Shown: positions 32,991-41,689, counted from the first letter of the stretch. The stretch is 46,770 nt of DNA from an uncultured Lachnospiraceae bacterium (GCA_910585635.1 CAJUFE010000038.1:1-46770), one strand, 5' to 3'. Numbers and translations: made by a program. Notes: generated by a model from the letters alone, not told the origin.

Positions 32991-34292
32991 ATGTATCGTA
33001 CGGCTATGGAACAACTGCAGAAATGGAAAGCGAGAAAACGGCGAAAGCCGCTCATCATCCGCGGCGCCCGCCAGGTGGGGAAGACTTGGCTCATGAAGGA
33101 ATTCGGGGCGAGGGGATATGGCCAGGTCGTCTATGTCAATTTTGACAACAATGAACGGATGAGAAGGCTGTTCGAAGGCAGCTTGGAGGTGGAGCGGCTG
33201 GTGACCGGCCTGGAGTTATATGCCGGCCATAAGATCGATCCGGAGGACACGCTGCTGATCTTTGACGAAGTACAGGAGGTCCCCAAGGCACTTTCCAGCC
33301 TGAAATATTTTAACGAGGACGCTCCCCAGTATCAGATCATCTGTGCCGGCAGCCTGCTTGGGGTAGCGCTGCATCAAGGGACATCGTTCCCGGTGGGCAA
33401 GGTGGAGTTTTTGGACCTTTATCCTCTGTCCTACCTTGAGTTTTTGATGGCGGTGGGAAAGGAGCGGCATGTGGAGCTGCTGAAGAAGGGCGACTACGAC
33501 ATGGCGACCACCTTTAAGCAAGACTATATCGACCGGTTAAAGCAGTACTACTATGTGGGCGGGATGCCGGAGGCCGTGCAGGCCTTTGTGGATGACCGTG
33601 ATCTAAATGAGGTCCGTAAGATCCAGCAGAGGATCCTGGATGCTTACGCACAGGACTTTTCGAAGCATGCGCCAAATGAAGTGGTGCCGCGGATCCGGAT
33701 GCTGTGGGACAGTATCCCGGCACAGCTGACCAAGGAAAATAAGAAGTTCGTCTATGGGCTGATCAAGGAAGGTGCCAGAGCGAGAGAGTATGAGCTGGCG
33801 ATGCTCTGGCTCACTGACTGCGGACTTGTCCATAAGATACACCGCGTGACGGCTCCGAGCCTGCCGCTAAAGGCTTACGAGGATCTGAAGGCCTTTAAGC
33901 TGTTCCTGCTCGATGTGGGGCTATTGTCCTGTATGGTGGGCTTGCGGCAGGATGTGCTGCTGGATGGCAATGTCCTCTTCAAAGAGTTCAAGGGTGCATT
34001 GACAGAACAATATGTGCTCCAGCAGCTAAAGACGATCCATGGGCTGAACATCTATTACTGGACGGCGGAGCGCGGTATGGCGGAGGTAGATCTTGTGATC
34101 GATGATGGCCGTGATGTGATACCGGTGGAGGTCAAGGCAGAAACGAACCTCCAGGCGAAGAGCTTAAAGGTCTACCGGGAGAAGTTCCGTCCCCGGCTAT
34201 CGATCCGGACATCCATGGCGGACCAAAAAAGGGAGGAGCAGCTGTGGAACCTGCCATTATGGGCCATAGGGACCCTATCAACAGGATCATAG
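32991..34292 (+). CDS. AAA_14/DUF4143 ATP-binding protein
   Basis: 433 residues. The N-terminal P-loop ATPase has Walker A IIRGARQVGKTWL and Walker B LLIFDEVQEVPKAL, followed by AGSLLGVAL. The C-terminal DUF4143 domain has a restriction-endonuclease-like fold pattern: Glu-Val-Asp in MAEVDLVIDD followed by VEVKAE, the D...ExK arrangement. The family is abundant and often mobile in Clostridia and Bacteroidetes; its function is unknown. The ATG has AGGTG just upstream. The small membrane gene starts 12 bases after the stop. Confidence 0.92.
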   Translation: MYRTAMEQLQKWKARKRRKPLIIRGARQVGKTWLMKEFGARGYGQVVYVNFDNNERMRRLFEGSLEVERLVTGLELYAGHKIDPEDTLLIFDEVQEVPKALSSLKYFNEDAPQYQIICAGSLLGVALHQGTSFPVGKVEFLDLYPLSYLEFLMAVGKERHVELLKKGDYDMATTFKQDYIDRLKQYYYVGGMPEAVQAFVDDRDLNEVRKIQQRILDAYAQDFSKHAPNEVVPRIRMLWDSIPAQLTKENKKFVYGLIKEGARAREYELAMLWLTDCGLVHKIHRVTAPSLPLKAYEDLKAFKLFLLDVGLLSCMVGLRQDVLLDGNVLFKEFKGALTEQYVLQQLKTIHGLNIYYWTAERGMAEVDLVIDDGRDVIPVEVKAETNLQAKSLKVYREKFRPRLSIRTSMADQKREEQLWNLPLWAIGTLSTGS

Positions 34293-34304
34293 AGGAGGGA
34301 GCAT

Positions 34305-34547
34305 ATGCGTATCTGGAAAGCGGTTTTTTCGATCTTGACGATCCTTTTTGGCGCGATCGGTCTGATGAAATGGTTACCTTTTGACCTTTCGCTGCCCGTC
34401 ATGTTCTTTTTTATGGGGCTGACGATGCTGGCAAATGCAAAGGACTGTTATGATAAAGGCTCTGGACGGGACGCGGCGATCTTTAGTGGGGTCGCCGTGT
34501 TCATCTATGGGGTGACGGCGTATAACGTGCTCTCGCGGTTGATGTAG
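34305..34547 (+). CDS. Small integral membrane protein, possibly DUF3953
   Basis: 80 residues with three hydrophobic helices (about 5-22, 28-45 and 57-75) and little else. Length and layout recall the small DUF3953/YczI-type proteins of Firmicutes, but the match is only from memory. AGGAGGGAG precedes the ATG. It is 12 bases after the DUF4143 gene and probably on the same transcript. Confidence 0.7.
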   Translation: MRIWKAVFSILTILFGAIGLMKWLPFDLSLPVMFFFMGLTMLANAKDCYDKGSGRDAAIFSGVAVFIYGVTAYNVLSRLM

Positions 34548-34597
34548 ATCCTTTTGAAGTTGATCGATGCAAAAAAACGATGAAGGAGCACAACGAT

Positions 34598-35134
34598 ATG
34601 ATACTCGAAACAGAACGGCTGTACCTGCGCCAGATGGATCCATCCGATCTCGGCGATCTGCGCAAGATCTTGCAGGATGAAGAGGCCATGTATGCTTACG
34701 AAGGCGCGTTCAGTGACACCGAGGTGCAGGAATGGCTGGACAGACAGCTCCTGCGTTACCGAAAATGGGGGTTCGGTCTGTGGGCGGCGGTCCTGAAAGA
34801 GACGGATGCGATGATCGGTCAATGTGGGCTCACGATGCAGCCGTGGAGAGATAAAGAAGTCCTGGAGATCGGCTATCTGTTTGAACGGTCCCACTGGCAT
34901 AAAGGATACGCCACTGAAGCAGCAAAGGCTTGTAAAAGGTATGCCTTTGAGACTTTGAAAGCAGGGGAAGTCTGCTCGATCATCCGGGATACCAATATCG
35001 CTTCTCAGCGTGTAGCCATAAGGAACGGGATGGAGCGGGCGGATACCTGGACAAAGCATTATAAAGGGGTGGATATGCCGCATTTCCGCTATGTGGCGTA
35101 CGCCTATCCCCATAGAGGGCGATCCGGTGCCTAA
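34598..35134 (+). CDS. GNAT acetyltransferase, RimJ/RimL type
   Basis: 178 residues from the ATG at 34598, which has GGAG 9 bases upstream; an upstream in-frame ATG at 34580 lacks one. It opens ILETERLYLRQMDPSD, typical of RimJ/RimL-like N-acetyltransferases. The acetyl-CoA-binding segment is EIGYLFERSHWHKGYATEA, followed by NIASQRVAIRNGM. The acceptor is unknown. It sits among unrelated single genes. Confidence 0.9.
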   Translation: MILETERLYLRQMDPSDLGDLRKILQDEEAMYAYEGAFSDTEVQEWLDRQLLRYRKWGFGLWAAVLKETDAMIGQCGLTMQPWRDKEVLEIGYLFERSHWHKGYATEAAKACKRYAFETLKAGEVCSIIRDTNIASQRVAIRNGMERADTWTKHYKGVDMPHFRYVAYAYPHRGRSGA

Positions 35135-35165
35135 TACCATAACTAGAGCCAAGGAGAGATATAAG

Positions 35166-35567
35166 ATGGTATCATGTGATAGGATCATGAATGTGAGTGT
35201 AGCAGACCGCGATATCATATGTCAGAGTAAAGCGGAGGTCACTGAGATCATAAGATCCTGTGCCGCTTCCCTGCAAGGTGGTGAGATATGGATGAGCAGC
35301 GAGGATGGACCTTATCCATGTCTTTCGATCCTTATAAAAGGTGAGTATGCCTGTTGCCATTATTTTAAAAATGATGAGGGCGAGGTATGGCAGTCTTGCG
35401 GAGATCTTAATGAAGAGGTCGTATTCCTCGCAGATGGCGGGGAGTGGAATGCTCCAGAGTATGTGATCATATCGCTTGAAAAGGCGATCGACTGTATGGA
35501 GGGATTTTGGGATACTTTGGAGCGTCCGAAATGTGTCGAGTGGGACGCACTATGGGAGGATGGTTAA
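35166..35567 (+). CDS. Imm1-like immunity protein
   Basis: 133 residues from the ATG at 35166 (AAGGAGAG 7 bases upstream); the frame opens at 35091 inside the previous gene, which is ignored. The pattern fits Imm1-family immunity proteins of polymorphic toxin systems: a central LSILIKGEYACCHYF strand followed by a Gly/Asp loop, then VIISLEKAIDCMEGFWDTL, and the closing ERPKCVEWDAL, which resembles the conserved end of that family. Such proteins neutralise a matching contact-dependent or secreted toxin. No toxin gene lies beside it, so it would be an orphan immunity gene. The family call is from memory. Confidence 0.65.
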   Translation: MVSCDRIMNVSVADRDIICQSKAEVTEIIRSCAASLQGGEIWMSSEDGPYPCLSILIKGEYACCHYFKNDEGEVWQSCGDLNEEVVFLADGGEWNAPEYVIISLEKAIDCMEGFWDTLERPKCVEWDALWEDG

Positions 35568-35663
35568 ATAAGAGCCGTTTTTGTTTTGCGGGCTTTCTAG
35601 CGTATACCAGGGAAAAGCTGGTCTTAAAGGAACGAAGTGTGAAAGTCATAGGTGGGAGCAGGC

Positions 35664-36479
35664 ATGAGAGCAAATGAGCTGTATCGTCTGATCGATCTGC
35701 AGCCGGAGATGGTCCAAAAGCTAGATGCTGTCCGTGGCAAGATCGATATGGATCAGATCGATGGATATCTGGAAAAAATGATGGATGGGAAAACAGCGGA
35801 CCAGGCCTATAAGGAGCTGGATGCATCCCTGGCAGAGGACCAAGATCATCTGAAAATGTTGTATTGCCAGTTAGAATGTGCTAGGCGGGTGTTTGACCGA
35901 TACCAGGAAAAACACATCCCTGAAACGGTGTATATCGATACCATAAGATGCTTTACCCGGTTTATCGACGAATGTAAAAAGAAAAACGGCAGGATCTTCT
36001 TTGACAGAGGGTGGTGGACGTACCGGCAGCTAAGCATGCGCCTGTTCCGCATCGGGGAGCTTGAGTATGAGCTTAAGGAGTACGAAGGAGAGAAGGTCAT
36101 CGGGCTCCATGTGCCTTCAGACGCGGATCTGTCAAAGGAAGCCGTTGACGTTTCACTGGAGCAGGCGGGAGTCTTCTTTCGGACATACTATGGCAGCCAT
36201 CCTTATAAAAAATATACCTGCGGTTCCTGGCTGCTGTCACCGGTATTAAAACCGCTGCTGTCGAAAAAGTCCAATATCTTAGCTTTTCAGGAACGGTTCC
36301 ACATCATCCGGGAAGATAAAGAGAACAGAGAGTATATCGAATGGCTGTTCCAGGTCCCGGCGGATACAAAGGCTGAAGATCTGCCTGCGGGAACAGAGCT
36401 GCAGAAAAAGGTCAGGGAGCTGCTCCTAGATGGAGGGACCGTTGGCAGTGCGTTTGGGGTGATGGATGTGTATCGCTAA
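35664..36479 (+). CDS. Acyltransferase-domain-like protein of unknown function
   Basis: 271 residues from the ATG at 35664 (GGAG 5 bases upstream). The N-terminal third is helical (LYRLIDLQPEMVQKLD). The centre has FFDRGWWTYRQLSMRLFRIG and GEKVIGLHVPSDADL, a pattern I associate with Firmicute proteins annotated as acyltransferase domain-containing (GNAT-like). Later come CGSWLLSPVLKPLL and SNILAFQERF. I cannot name the reaction. It may be a housekeeping-like accessory enzyme carried with neighbouring single genes. Confidence 0.7.
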   Translation: MRANELYRLIDLQPEMVQKLDAVRGKIDMDQIDGYLEKMMDGKTADQAYKELDASLAEDQDHLKMLYCQLECARRVFDRYQEKHIPETVYIDTIRCFTRFIDECKKKNGRIFFDRGWWTYRQLSMRLFRIGELEYELKEYEGEKVIGLHVPSDADLSKEAVDVSLEQAGVFFRTYYGSHPYKKYTCGSWLLSPVLKPLLSKKSNILAFQERFHIIREDKENREYIEWLFQVPADTKAEDLPAGTELQKKVRELLLDGGTVGSAFGVMDVYR

Positions 36480-36521
36480 AAAGCTATCGACGATCAAAAG
36501 GAAGACTAAGGAGAAATGACT

Positions 36522-36854
36522 ATGGAGAAAATGATCGCATACTGCGGGCTGGACTGTGAAAAATGTGACGCATATCTTGCAACGATCAATGACGATCAGG
36601 CGCTGCGTGAGAAAACGGCAAGATCATGGGCTGCGTTAAATGATGCCCCCATCCTGCCTGAACATATCAACTGTGAAGGCTGCCGTGTTGACGGGATCAA
36701 GACGGTATACTGTGACAGTCTTTGCCCGATCCGCCAGTGCGCGTTGAAAAAAGGCATGGCGACATGCGGCGACTGCCCGGATATGGAAGACTGTCAAACG
36801 GTCGGGACGATCATCTCGGATAACCTGGACGCGATGGAAAATTTAAAGAGATAG
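36522..36854 (+). CDS. DUF3795 cysteine-rich protein
   Basis: 110 residues from the ATG at 36522; GGAG lies 8 bases upstream and only 2 bases before the earlier ATG at 36516. The pattern AYCGLDCEKCDAYLA, then CEGCR, CDSLCPIRQC, and CGDCPDMEDC is that of DUF3795, small proteins with about ten cysteines likely to bind zinc or an iron-sulfur cluster. Function is unknown. The next gene begins 24 bases after its stop. Confidence 0.88.
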   Translation: MEKMIAYCGLDCEKCDAYLATINDDQALREKTARSWAALNDAPILPEHINCEGCRVDGIKTVYCDSLCPIRQCALKKGMATCGDCPDMEDCQTVGTIISDNLDAMENLKR

Positions 36855-36878
36855 ACGATATCCCAGAAAGGAGCTGCT

Positions 36879-38603
36879 ATGGACACAACGGCTAAACTGC
36901 CCATCGGCATGGAGAGTTTTGAAGATATCCGCAGGAACGGTTTTTACTATGTCGATAAAACAGCCTTGATAAAAGATCTTCTGGAGGGCTGGGGGAGTAT
37001 AAACCTGTTCACGCGCCCCAGAAGGTTCGGCAAATCTCTTAACATGGACATGCTGAAATACTTTTTCGGATACGGCTGTGATCCCCGGCTTTTTGACGGG
37101 CTTGCCATCAGCGCAGAGCCACAGCTTTGCGAGGAACACATGGGAAAGTACCCTGTCATCGCGGTCACTTTAAAGGATGTGAGCGGCACTGACTACAAGA
37201 CGGCCCTGGGGATGCTCCGTTCCATCATCGGAAGGGAAGCCATGCGCTTTCAATTTCTGCTGGACAGCGATGTGCTGACCGCCCGGGAAAAAGCATCCTA
37301 TGAAAAGCTGGTCACGATCGACCCTTCCGATCGACAATGGTTCAGCATGCCCCAGGAAGTACTGGTATCCAGCCTTTTGACCCTCTGTGAGCTCCTTCAT
37401 AAGCATTATGGGCAAAAGGCGATCCTGCTGATCGACGAATATGATGTGCCATTGGATAAAGCGCAGCATTTCGGTTATCATGAAGAGATGGTGAGTTTGA
37501 TCCGCAACCTGTTCAGTCAGGCGCTGCAAAGCAACCATAGCCTGGCCTTTGCCGTGCTGACAGGCTGTCTGCGGGTATCCAAGGAAAGCATCTTCACCGG
37601 GCTGAACAATATGAATGTCTTTTCGATAACCGATGCACAGTCCGACGAAAGGTTTGGTTTTACGGACAGGGAGGTCAGGGATATCACGAGATATTTTGGC
37701 TGTACCGACCGGTTTGACCTGATCAAAGAATGGTACGACGGATACCGTTTTGGCAATGCGGACGTTTACTGCCCTTGGGATGTGATCAACTATATCTATC
37801 TGCTGCGTTCAGAGCCGGATGCGCTTCCCAAGCCGTTCTGGATCAATACCAGCGGGAATGAGATCATCCGGGATTTCGTTCAAATGGCAAAGGCAGGGAC
37901 CAGGAAGGAGCTGGAACGGCTGATCGACGGAGAGGCGATCCCGAAAAAGATCGATCAGGAGCTGACCTATCGAGATCTCTATACCTCCATCGACAACCTT
38001 TGGAGCATCCTTTTTACCACCGGCTACCTGACACAGCGTGGAAGTGAGGATGGTGAGACATACGATCTGGCGATACCGAACCTTGAGATCCGGAAGATCT
38101 TCATCGACCAGATCCTGGAATGGTTCCAGCGGGAAGCCCGCAGAGATACACAGATGTTGGACGCATTCTGTGCCGCATTTGCCAATGGAGACGCAGGAGC
38201 GGTGGAAAGCTATTTTAACGCCTACCTCTCCAGGACGATCAGTATCCGGGATACCAGTGTGCGCAAAAATAAGAAGGAAAATTTCTATCACGGCCTCCTC
38301 CTGGGCTTGTTGAGCCATCAGGAAGACTGGTACATCCGTTCCAATGCGGAGTCTGGAGTCGGCTACAGCGATATCTTGGTGGAGATCGAGGAAAAAGGGA
38401 TCGGTATCGTGATCGAGGTAAAGTACCCGGACAGCAACAGAAGATCCTCATGTGGAGTCCTGGAAAAAGGCTGTGAGGAAGCCCTGCAGCAGATAGAAAA
38501 AAAGGGTTATGGAGAAAAGCTGCGCCAGGATGGTCTGGAGACCATCCTGCGATATGGGATCGCTTGTAATGGGAAAAAATGCAAGGTGATGATAAAAAGT
38601 TGA
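36879..38603 (+). CDS. AAA-ATPase-like protein with PD-(D/E)XK nuclease domain
   Basis: 574 residues matching the AAA-ATPase_like plus PDDEXK_9 family. It opens LPIGMESFEDIRRNGFYYVD, the family hallmark, with P-loop FTRPRRFGKSLN and Walker B ILLIDEYDVPL. Near the C terminus GYSDILVEIEEKG...IVIEVKYP gives the nuclease-fold D...ExK residues. Very common as scattered copies in Clostridia and Bacteroidetes; function unresolved, with a mobile or defence role suspected. AAAGGAG precedes the ATG. It is unrelated in sequence to the DUF4143 ATPase 4 kb upstream, although both join an ATPase to a nuclease-like fold. Confidence 0.93.
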   Translation: MDTTAKLPIGMESFEDIRRNGFYYVDKTALIKDLLEGWGSINLFTRPRRFGKSLNMDMLKYFFGYGCDPRLFDGLAISAEPQLCEEHMGKYPVIAVTLKDVSGTDYKTALGMLRSIIGREAMRFQFLLDSDVLTAREKASYEKLVTIDPSDRQWFSMPQEVLVSSLLTLCELLHKHYGQKAILLIDEYDVPLDKAQHFGYHEEMVSLIRNLFSQALQSNHSLAFAVLTGCLRVSKESIFTGLNNMNVFSITDAQSDERFGFTDREVRDITRYFGCTDRFDLIKEWYDGYRFGNADVYCPWDVINYIYLLRSEPDALPKPFWINTSGNEIIRDFVQMAKAGTRKELERLIDGEAIPKKIDQELTYRDLYTSIDNLWSILFTTGYLTQRGSEDGETYDLAIPNLEIRKIFIDQILEWFQREARRDTQMLDAFCAAFANGDAGAVESYFNAYLSRTISIRDTSVRKNKKENFYHGLLLGLLSHQEDWYIRSNAESGVGYSDILVEIEEKGIGIVIEVKYPDSNRRSSCGVLEKGCEEALQQIEKKGYGEKLRQDGLETILRYGIACNGKKCKVMIKS

Positions 38604-38675
38604 ATGAGATCTCCCCCTTGATCGCCAGGGGATCTGCGATCTGGAGTAGATAAAGACAAAGGAAGGAGTCGTTTT

Positions 38676-38693
38676 ATGTACAGTCCGATCTAA
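38676..38693 (+). CDS. Five-codon leader ORF (MYSPI)
   Basis: ATG-TAC-AGT-CCG-ATC-TAA preceded by GGAAGGAG with a 7-base spacer, so it should be translated if transcribed. It lies 83 bases before an MFS exporter and is followed at once by a two-part stem-loop. Resistance-type exporters are often controlled by a translated leader peptide and an alternative hairpin; that role is inference. Confidence 0.45.
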   Translation: MYSPI

Positions 38694-38695
38694 AT

Positions 38696-38746
38696 ACAAC
38701 AAGCTAACGGATCGTATGCGCCATGAAAATGGCGTGGTTTTGTTGT
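38696..38746 (+). promoter_or_regulatory. Leader stem-loop with GNRA tetraloop before the MFS exporter
   Basis: The inner stem CGCCAT (38719-38724) and ATGGCG (38729-38734) closes a GAAA tetraloop. The outer arms ACAACAA (38696-38702) and TTGTTGT (38740-38746) also pair. A loose A/T-rich tail follows. It could be a weak terminator, a regulatory hairpin coupled to the five-codon ORF, or both. Confidence 0.5.
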
Positions 38747-38776
38747 GCTTAAAATTTTAGAAAGGGCTGTTCATTG

Positions 38777-39946
38777 ATGAAGGAACAAAAGAATATCTAT
38801 CTTATGTATACCCTGGCCTTTTTGCAGGGTATGGTCTTCTATGGGCCGGTCTCCACACTTTATCGCCAGGCACAGGGGCTTTCGGTGTTCCAGATCACGC
38901 TGATCGAAAGCATCTCCCTGCTCCTCAGTCTCGCGTTGGAGATCCCCTGGGGTATCATCGCCGATCGGATCGGATACAAAAGGACGATGATCTTTTGCAG
39001 TGCGCTGTTTTTTATCTCTAAGCTCGTATTTTGGATGGCAAGGGGATTTTGGTGGTTCTTACTGGAGCGGGTGCTGCTCAGTGTTGTGGTGTCCGGCATG
39101 TCCGGTGTGGATATGAGCATACTTTATCTCTCCTGCAAGGAAGGGGAGAGCCAAAAAGCGTTTAGTATCTACAATGGTTTAAGTGTGGCGGGTTTATTGA
39201 TCGCATCCATGATCTTCTCGGTTTTTGTGGGAGACGATCTTAAAACAGCGGGGTCCCTCACGGTGCTCAGCTACGGCGTTGCGGCCGCTGTCCCGGTTTT
39301 CCTGATAGAGGTCAAGGAGAGAGAAACAGGGGGAGGAGAGGGAAGGGGAGAGAGAAGGGAAAAACGCATCCTCCCGTTCCTGGGCGTTAAGATCGCTTTT
39401 TTGCAGATCGTAAAAAACCGATCTCTCTTGCTGTTTTTGGTCTCCGTTGCATTTTTGACGCAAACCCATCAGACCGTCACCGTCTTCTTAGCCCAGGTCC
39501 AATATGAAAGGTGCGGGTTATCCCCATCCGCGATCGGGTATATTTACGCGGCGGTCACGTTAGCCGGTTTTCTGGGGGGCTTTTCGGATCGGTCCACGCG
39601 AAAGATCGGGATCAAAATGGCCGGTATCGTATTGCAGGTGGTGGCGATCCTATCCTGTGTGGGACTGGCATATACGGACAGTGCGGCGGTCTCTGTCTGC
39701 GGGGTCATGGCGCTGCATGTGGCGGACAGCTTGTTCCAGCCTTTGCAGATGGAGCTGCAGAACAGGCAGGTGTCAACGGAGGACCGCGCCACAGAACTAA
39801 GTATATATGCCATGATCATCGATAGTATCGGTGTGGGGACCAGTTTATTGTTTGGCGCTCTGGCGACGGTCAGTCTGAGCCTGGCATTTCTTTTGGGGAT
39901 GGGGCTCTGCACAGTCGGGGCGTATCTTTTTCTCACAAGCCTTTAA
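38777..39946 (+). CDS. MFS transporter
   Basis: 389 residues with about twelve hydrophobic helices. The first half carries the MFS loop motif EIPWGIIADRIGYKRTMIF between helices 2 and 3; the central cytoplasmic loop is long, charged and Gly/Arg-rich (ERETGGGEGRGERREKR). The second half has AGFLGGFSDRSTRKIG, the repeated motif. The pattern is of a proton-coupled drug or small-molecule exporter, but the substrate is unknown. I start at the ATG at 38777 (AAAGGG 10 bases upstream); a TTG at 38774 is also in frame. The leader ORF and hairpin upstream suggest inducible expression. Confidence 0.9.
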   Translation: MKEQKNIYLMYTLAFLQGMVFYGPVSTLYRQAQGLSVFQITLIESISLLLSLALEIPWGIIADRIGYKRTMIFCSALFFISKLVFWMARGFWWFLLERVLLSVVVSGMSGVDMSILYLSCKEGESQKAFSIYNGLSVAGLLIASMIFSVFVGDDLKTAGSLTVLSYGVAAAVPVFLIEVKERETGGGEGRGERREKRILPFLGVKIAFLQIVKNRSLLLFLVSVAFLTQTHQTVTVFLAQVQYERCGLSPSAIGYIYAAVTLAGFLGGFSDRSTRKIGIKMAGIVLQVVAILSCVGLAYTDSAAVSVCGVMALHVADSLFQPLQMELQNRQVSTEDRATELSIYAMIIDSIGVGTSLLFGALATVSLSLAFLLGMGLCTVGAYLFLTSL

Positions 39947-40128
39947 GGGATCTTATCTATGAGTCGGATCACGGACAGGAGGAGATCCAAGTTTAGAGAT
40001 GATCCAGGAGAGGAGATGCGATGACTATTTTGATACTTAAGACTTTCTGATGTGGGTATGCACGATATGAAGCAAAAAAGAGGGAAGCCCATATCGACCG
40101 TGTTGATGAAAGAAAGCAATATCTGCGG

Positions 40129-40302
40129 ATGAGATCCGGTCATATCACCTATCAGATCATGGCATTTTCTTTACTCATCCTGTCGCTCATCCTCGCATGG
40201 ATCAGAGCAGAAACATGGGTGATCGCGATGATATCCTTGCTTTTTGTCTTCCAATGGCTGGTCGGGGTCATCATGTTCCATTGGTTGGAAAAGAGGTTGT
40301 GA
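40129..40302 (+). CDS. Two-helix membrane peptide, 57 residues, probably a gene remnant
   Basis: Reads MRSGHITYQIMAFSLLILSL and onward through a second hydrophobic segment, WVIAMISLLFVFQWLVGVI, to LEKRL. The ATG has no ribosome-binding site, and the frame is open for about 26 codons upstream with protein-like charged sequence, so this is more likely the tail of a truncated membrane protein than a small gene in its own right. No family recognised. Confidence 0.4.
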   Translation: MRSGHITYQIMAFSLLILSLILAWIRAETWVIAMISLLFVFQWLVGVIMFHWLEKRL

Positions 40303-40337
40303 CCAAAATGTGTGGAGACGAAAAGGGAGGATCTGCA

Positions 40338-40373
40338 ATGAACACGTTGCCCTACGGTCCGGGACCTTTGTGA
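40338..40373 (+). CDS. 11-codon ORF upstream of the GNAT gene
   Basis: Encodes MNTLPYGPGPL after GGGAGG with a 7-base spacer, an excellent initiation site for so short an ORF. It ends 10 bases before the next gene's ATG, whose own ribosome-binding site (GAGG) overlaps its stop. It may be a leader peptide or the surviving start of a broken gene. Confidence 0.35.
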   Translation: MNTLPYGPGPL

Positions 40374-40383
40374 GGTATCAACG

Positions 40384-40929
40384 ATGAGATATGATCAAAT
40401 GATAACATTAAAAAATGGCAAGGTATGCCATTTGAGAAATGGGATGGAAAGTGACGGGCAGGCTGTATTTGATAACTTTAACCTGACCCATGGAGAGACC
40501 GACTATCTGCTTTCTTATCCAGATGAGAATTCCTTCGATGTAGTACAGGAAAGCCAATTTCTAAAAGAGAAAGCAGAAAGTGAAAATGAGATTGAGATAG
40601 TCGCTGTAGTTGATGATGCGATCGTGGGGACCGCTGGGATCGGAGCGATAGGTACAAAATACAAAACACGGCACCGCGCCAGATTTGGCATCAGTGTCGC
40701 CAAAGGATATTGGGGGCTGGGGATCGGACAGGCATTGACCGCAGCGTGTATCGAATGTGCAAGGAACGCAGGGTATATCCAGCTTGAGCTGGATGTGGTC
40801 GCTGACAATGTAAGAGCATTATCCATGTATAAAAAAGCTGGGTTTGTTGGATTTGGAAGAAATCCTAAGGGTTTTCTTTCTCGGATAGCAGGGTTTCAAG
40901 AAGTGATCTATATGAGATTGGAATTGTGA
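40384..40929 (+). CDS. GNAT family N-acetyltransferase
   Basis: 181 residues. The acetyl-CoA-binding core is RARFGISVAKGYWGLGIGQA (Gly-rich motif A), followed by ELDVVADNVRALSMYKKAGF, both standard for the family. The acceptor is unknown. The gene is AT-richer than the core block. A 38-bp piece of it (40477-40514) is repeated exactly at 42561-42598. Confidence 0.92.
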   Translation: MRYDQMITLKNGKVCHLRNGMESDGQAVFDNFNLTHGETDYLLSYPDENSFDVVQESQFLKEKAESENEIEIVAVVDDAIVGTAGIGAIGTKYKTRHRARFGISVAKGYWGLGIGQALTAACIECARNAGYIQLELDVVADNVRALSMYKKAGFVGFGRNPKGFLSRIAGFQEVIYMRLEL

Positions 40930-40974
40930 AGTGGACAGATAGCCCGTACTTAAGCAAACGGAGAGGGGTAGACT

Positions 40975-41654
40975 ATGTTACAAAAAGAGGATGTTTTTAA
41001 AATATTGAAAAAGGCGGCGATCACGGACAGACACTTTGGACTTTTCGGTTCCGATACCCACAGATACAGATTAAAACCTGCTATTTCCAGTAGATCTGTA
41101 CGTGATATCGAAGACGCATATGGCTTTACATTACCGGAAGATTATTTCGTTTTATCACCGAAATAGGTGATGGGGGGGCTTGTGTTGACTATGGCTTGAT
41201 CCCCTTTTCACAATTTACGCAGGAGGCAAGTAGCCCAAGTGCGGAGCGTTTCTATGATGCTTATCGAAAAAGTCTCTCAGAGCCCTTCTGCCCTCGCAAA
41301 ATGCTAGCAGATGAGGTTGGGGAGTTTGGCTTTACGAAAGAAGCTTACGAGAGATCGCCGGATGATTTTTTTGTATTAGGATCCCCAGATGATGATATCG
41401 ATCTTTGTAGTACAAAAGGCTTCCTTGTTTTAGGCACACACGGCTGCCAATGGGATTATGGGATCGTTGTAACGGGGCCATTTCGGGGAAAGATCTTTGA
41501 TACCGATAATGAGGGTGGTTTTTCTTTAGTAGCAGACAGCTTTGATGGATTTTATCAAAAATGGCTGGAAGGTCTCGAAGAAGATAAACTCAGGCAAAAA
41601 CTTCATGAACGCAGAGAGATACAGGATAGGATGAAAAAGATCCTTGGTCGTTAG
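40975..41654 (+). pseudogene. Frameshifted SMI1/KNR4-family immunity-type protein
   Basis: The first frame (40975-41166) encodes an SMI1/KNR4 N terminus, ISSRSVRDIEDAYGFTLPED, then after YF runs out of family sequence to a stop. The other frame takes over at once as ITEIGDGGACVDYGLIPFSQ and continues to 41654, with GTHGCQWDYGIVVTGPFRGK and a helical end. Adding one base near 41148 (TTC-CGT instead of TTCGT) restores one protein of about 226 residues. SMI1/KNR4 proteins are a major class of immunity proteins in bacterial polymorphic toxin systems. No toxin is adjacent. A sequencing error in this one place is possible. Confidence 0.85.
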
Positions 41655-41689
41655 GATATGTTTTGTAGATGAGCAAGAGGAGGTTCCAG

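Larger units (their letters stand above)
39947..40383 (+). other. Gene-poor stretch of decayed coding sequence
   Basis: 437 bases without a normal gene. AGGAGAGGAG near 40010 leads into an 8-codon ORF ending at TGA. After another TGA a second frame is open without a start (reading ARYEAKKREAHIDRVDERKQ) and runs into the two-helix peptide at 40129-40302. A good ribosome-binding site then precedes an 11-codon ORF at 40338-40373. These look like fragments of one or two former genes. Confidence 0.5.
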
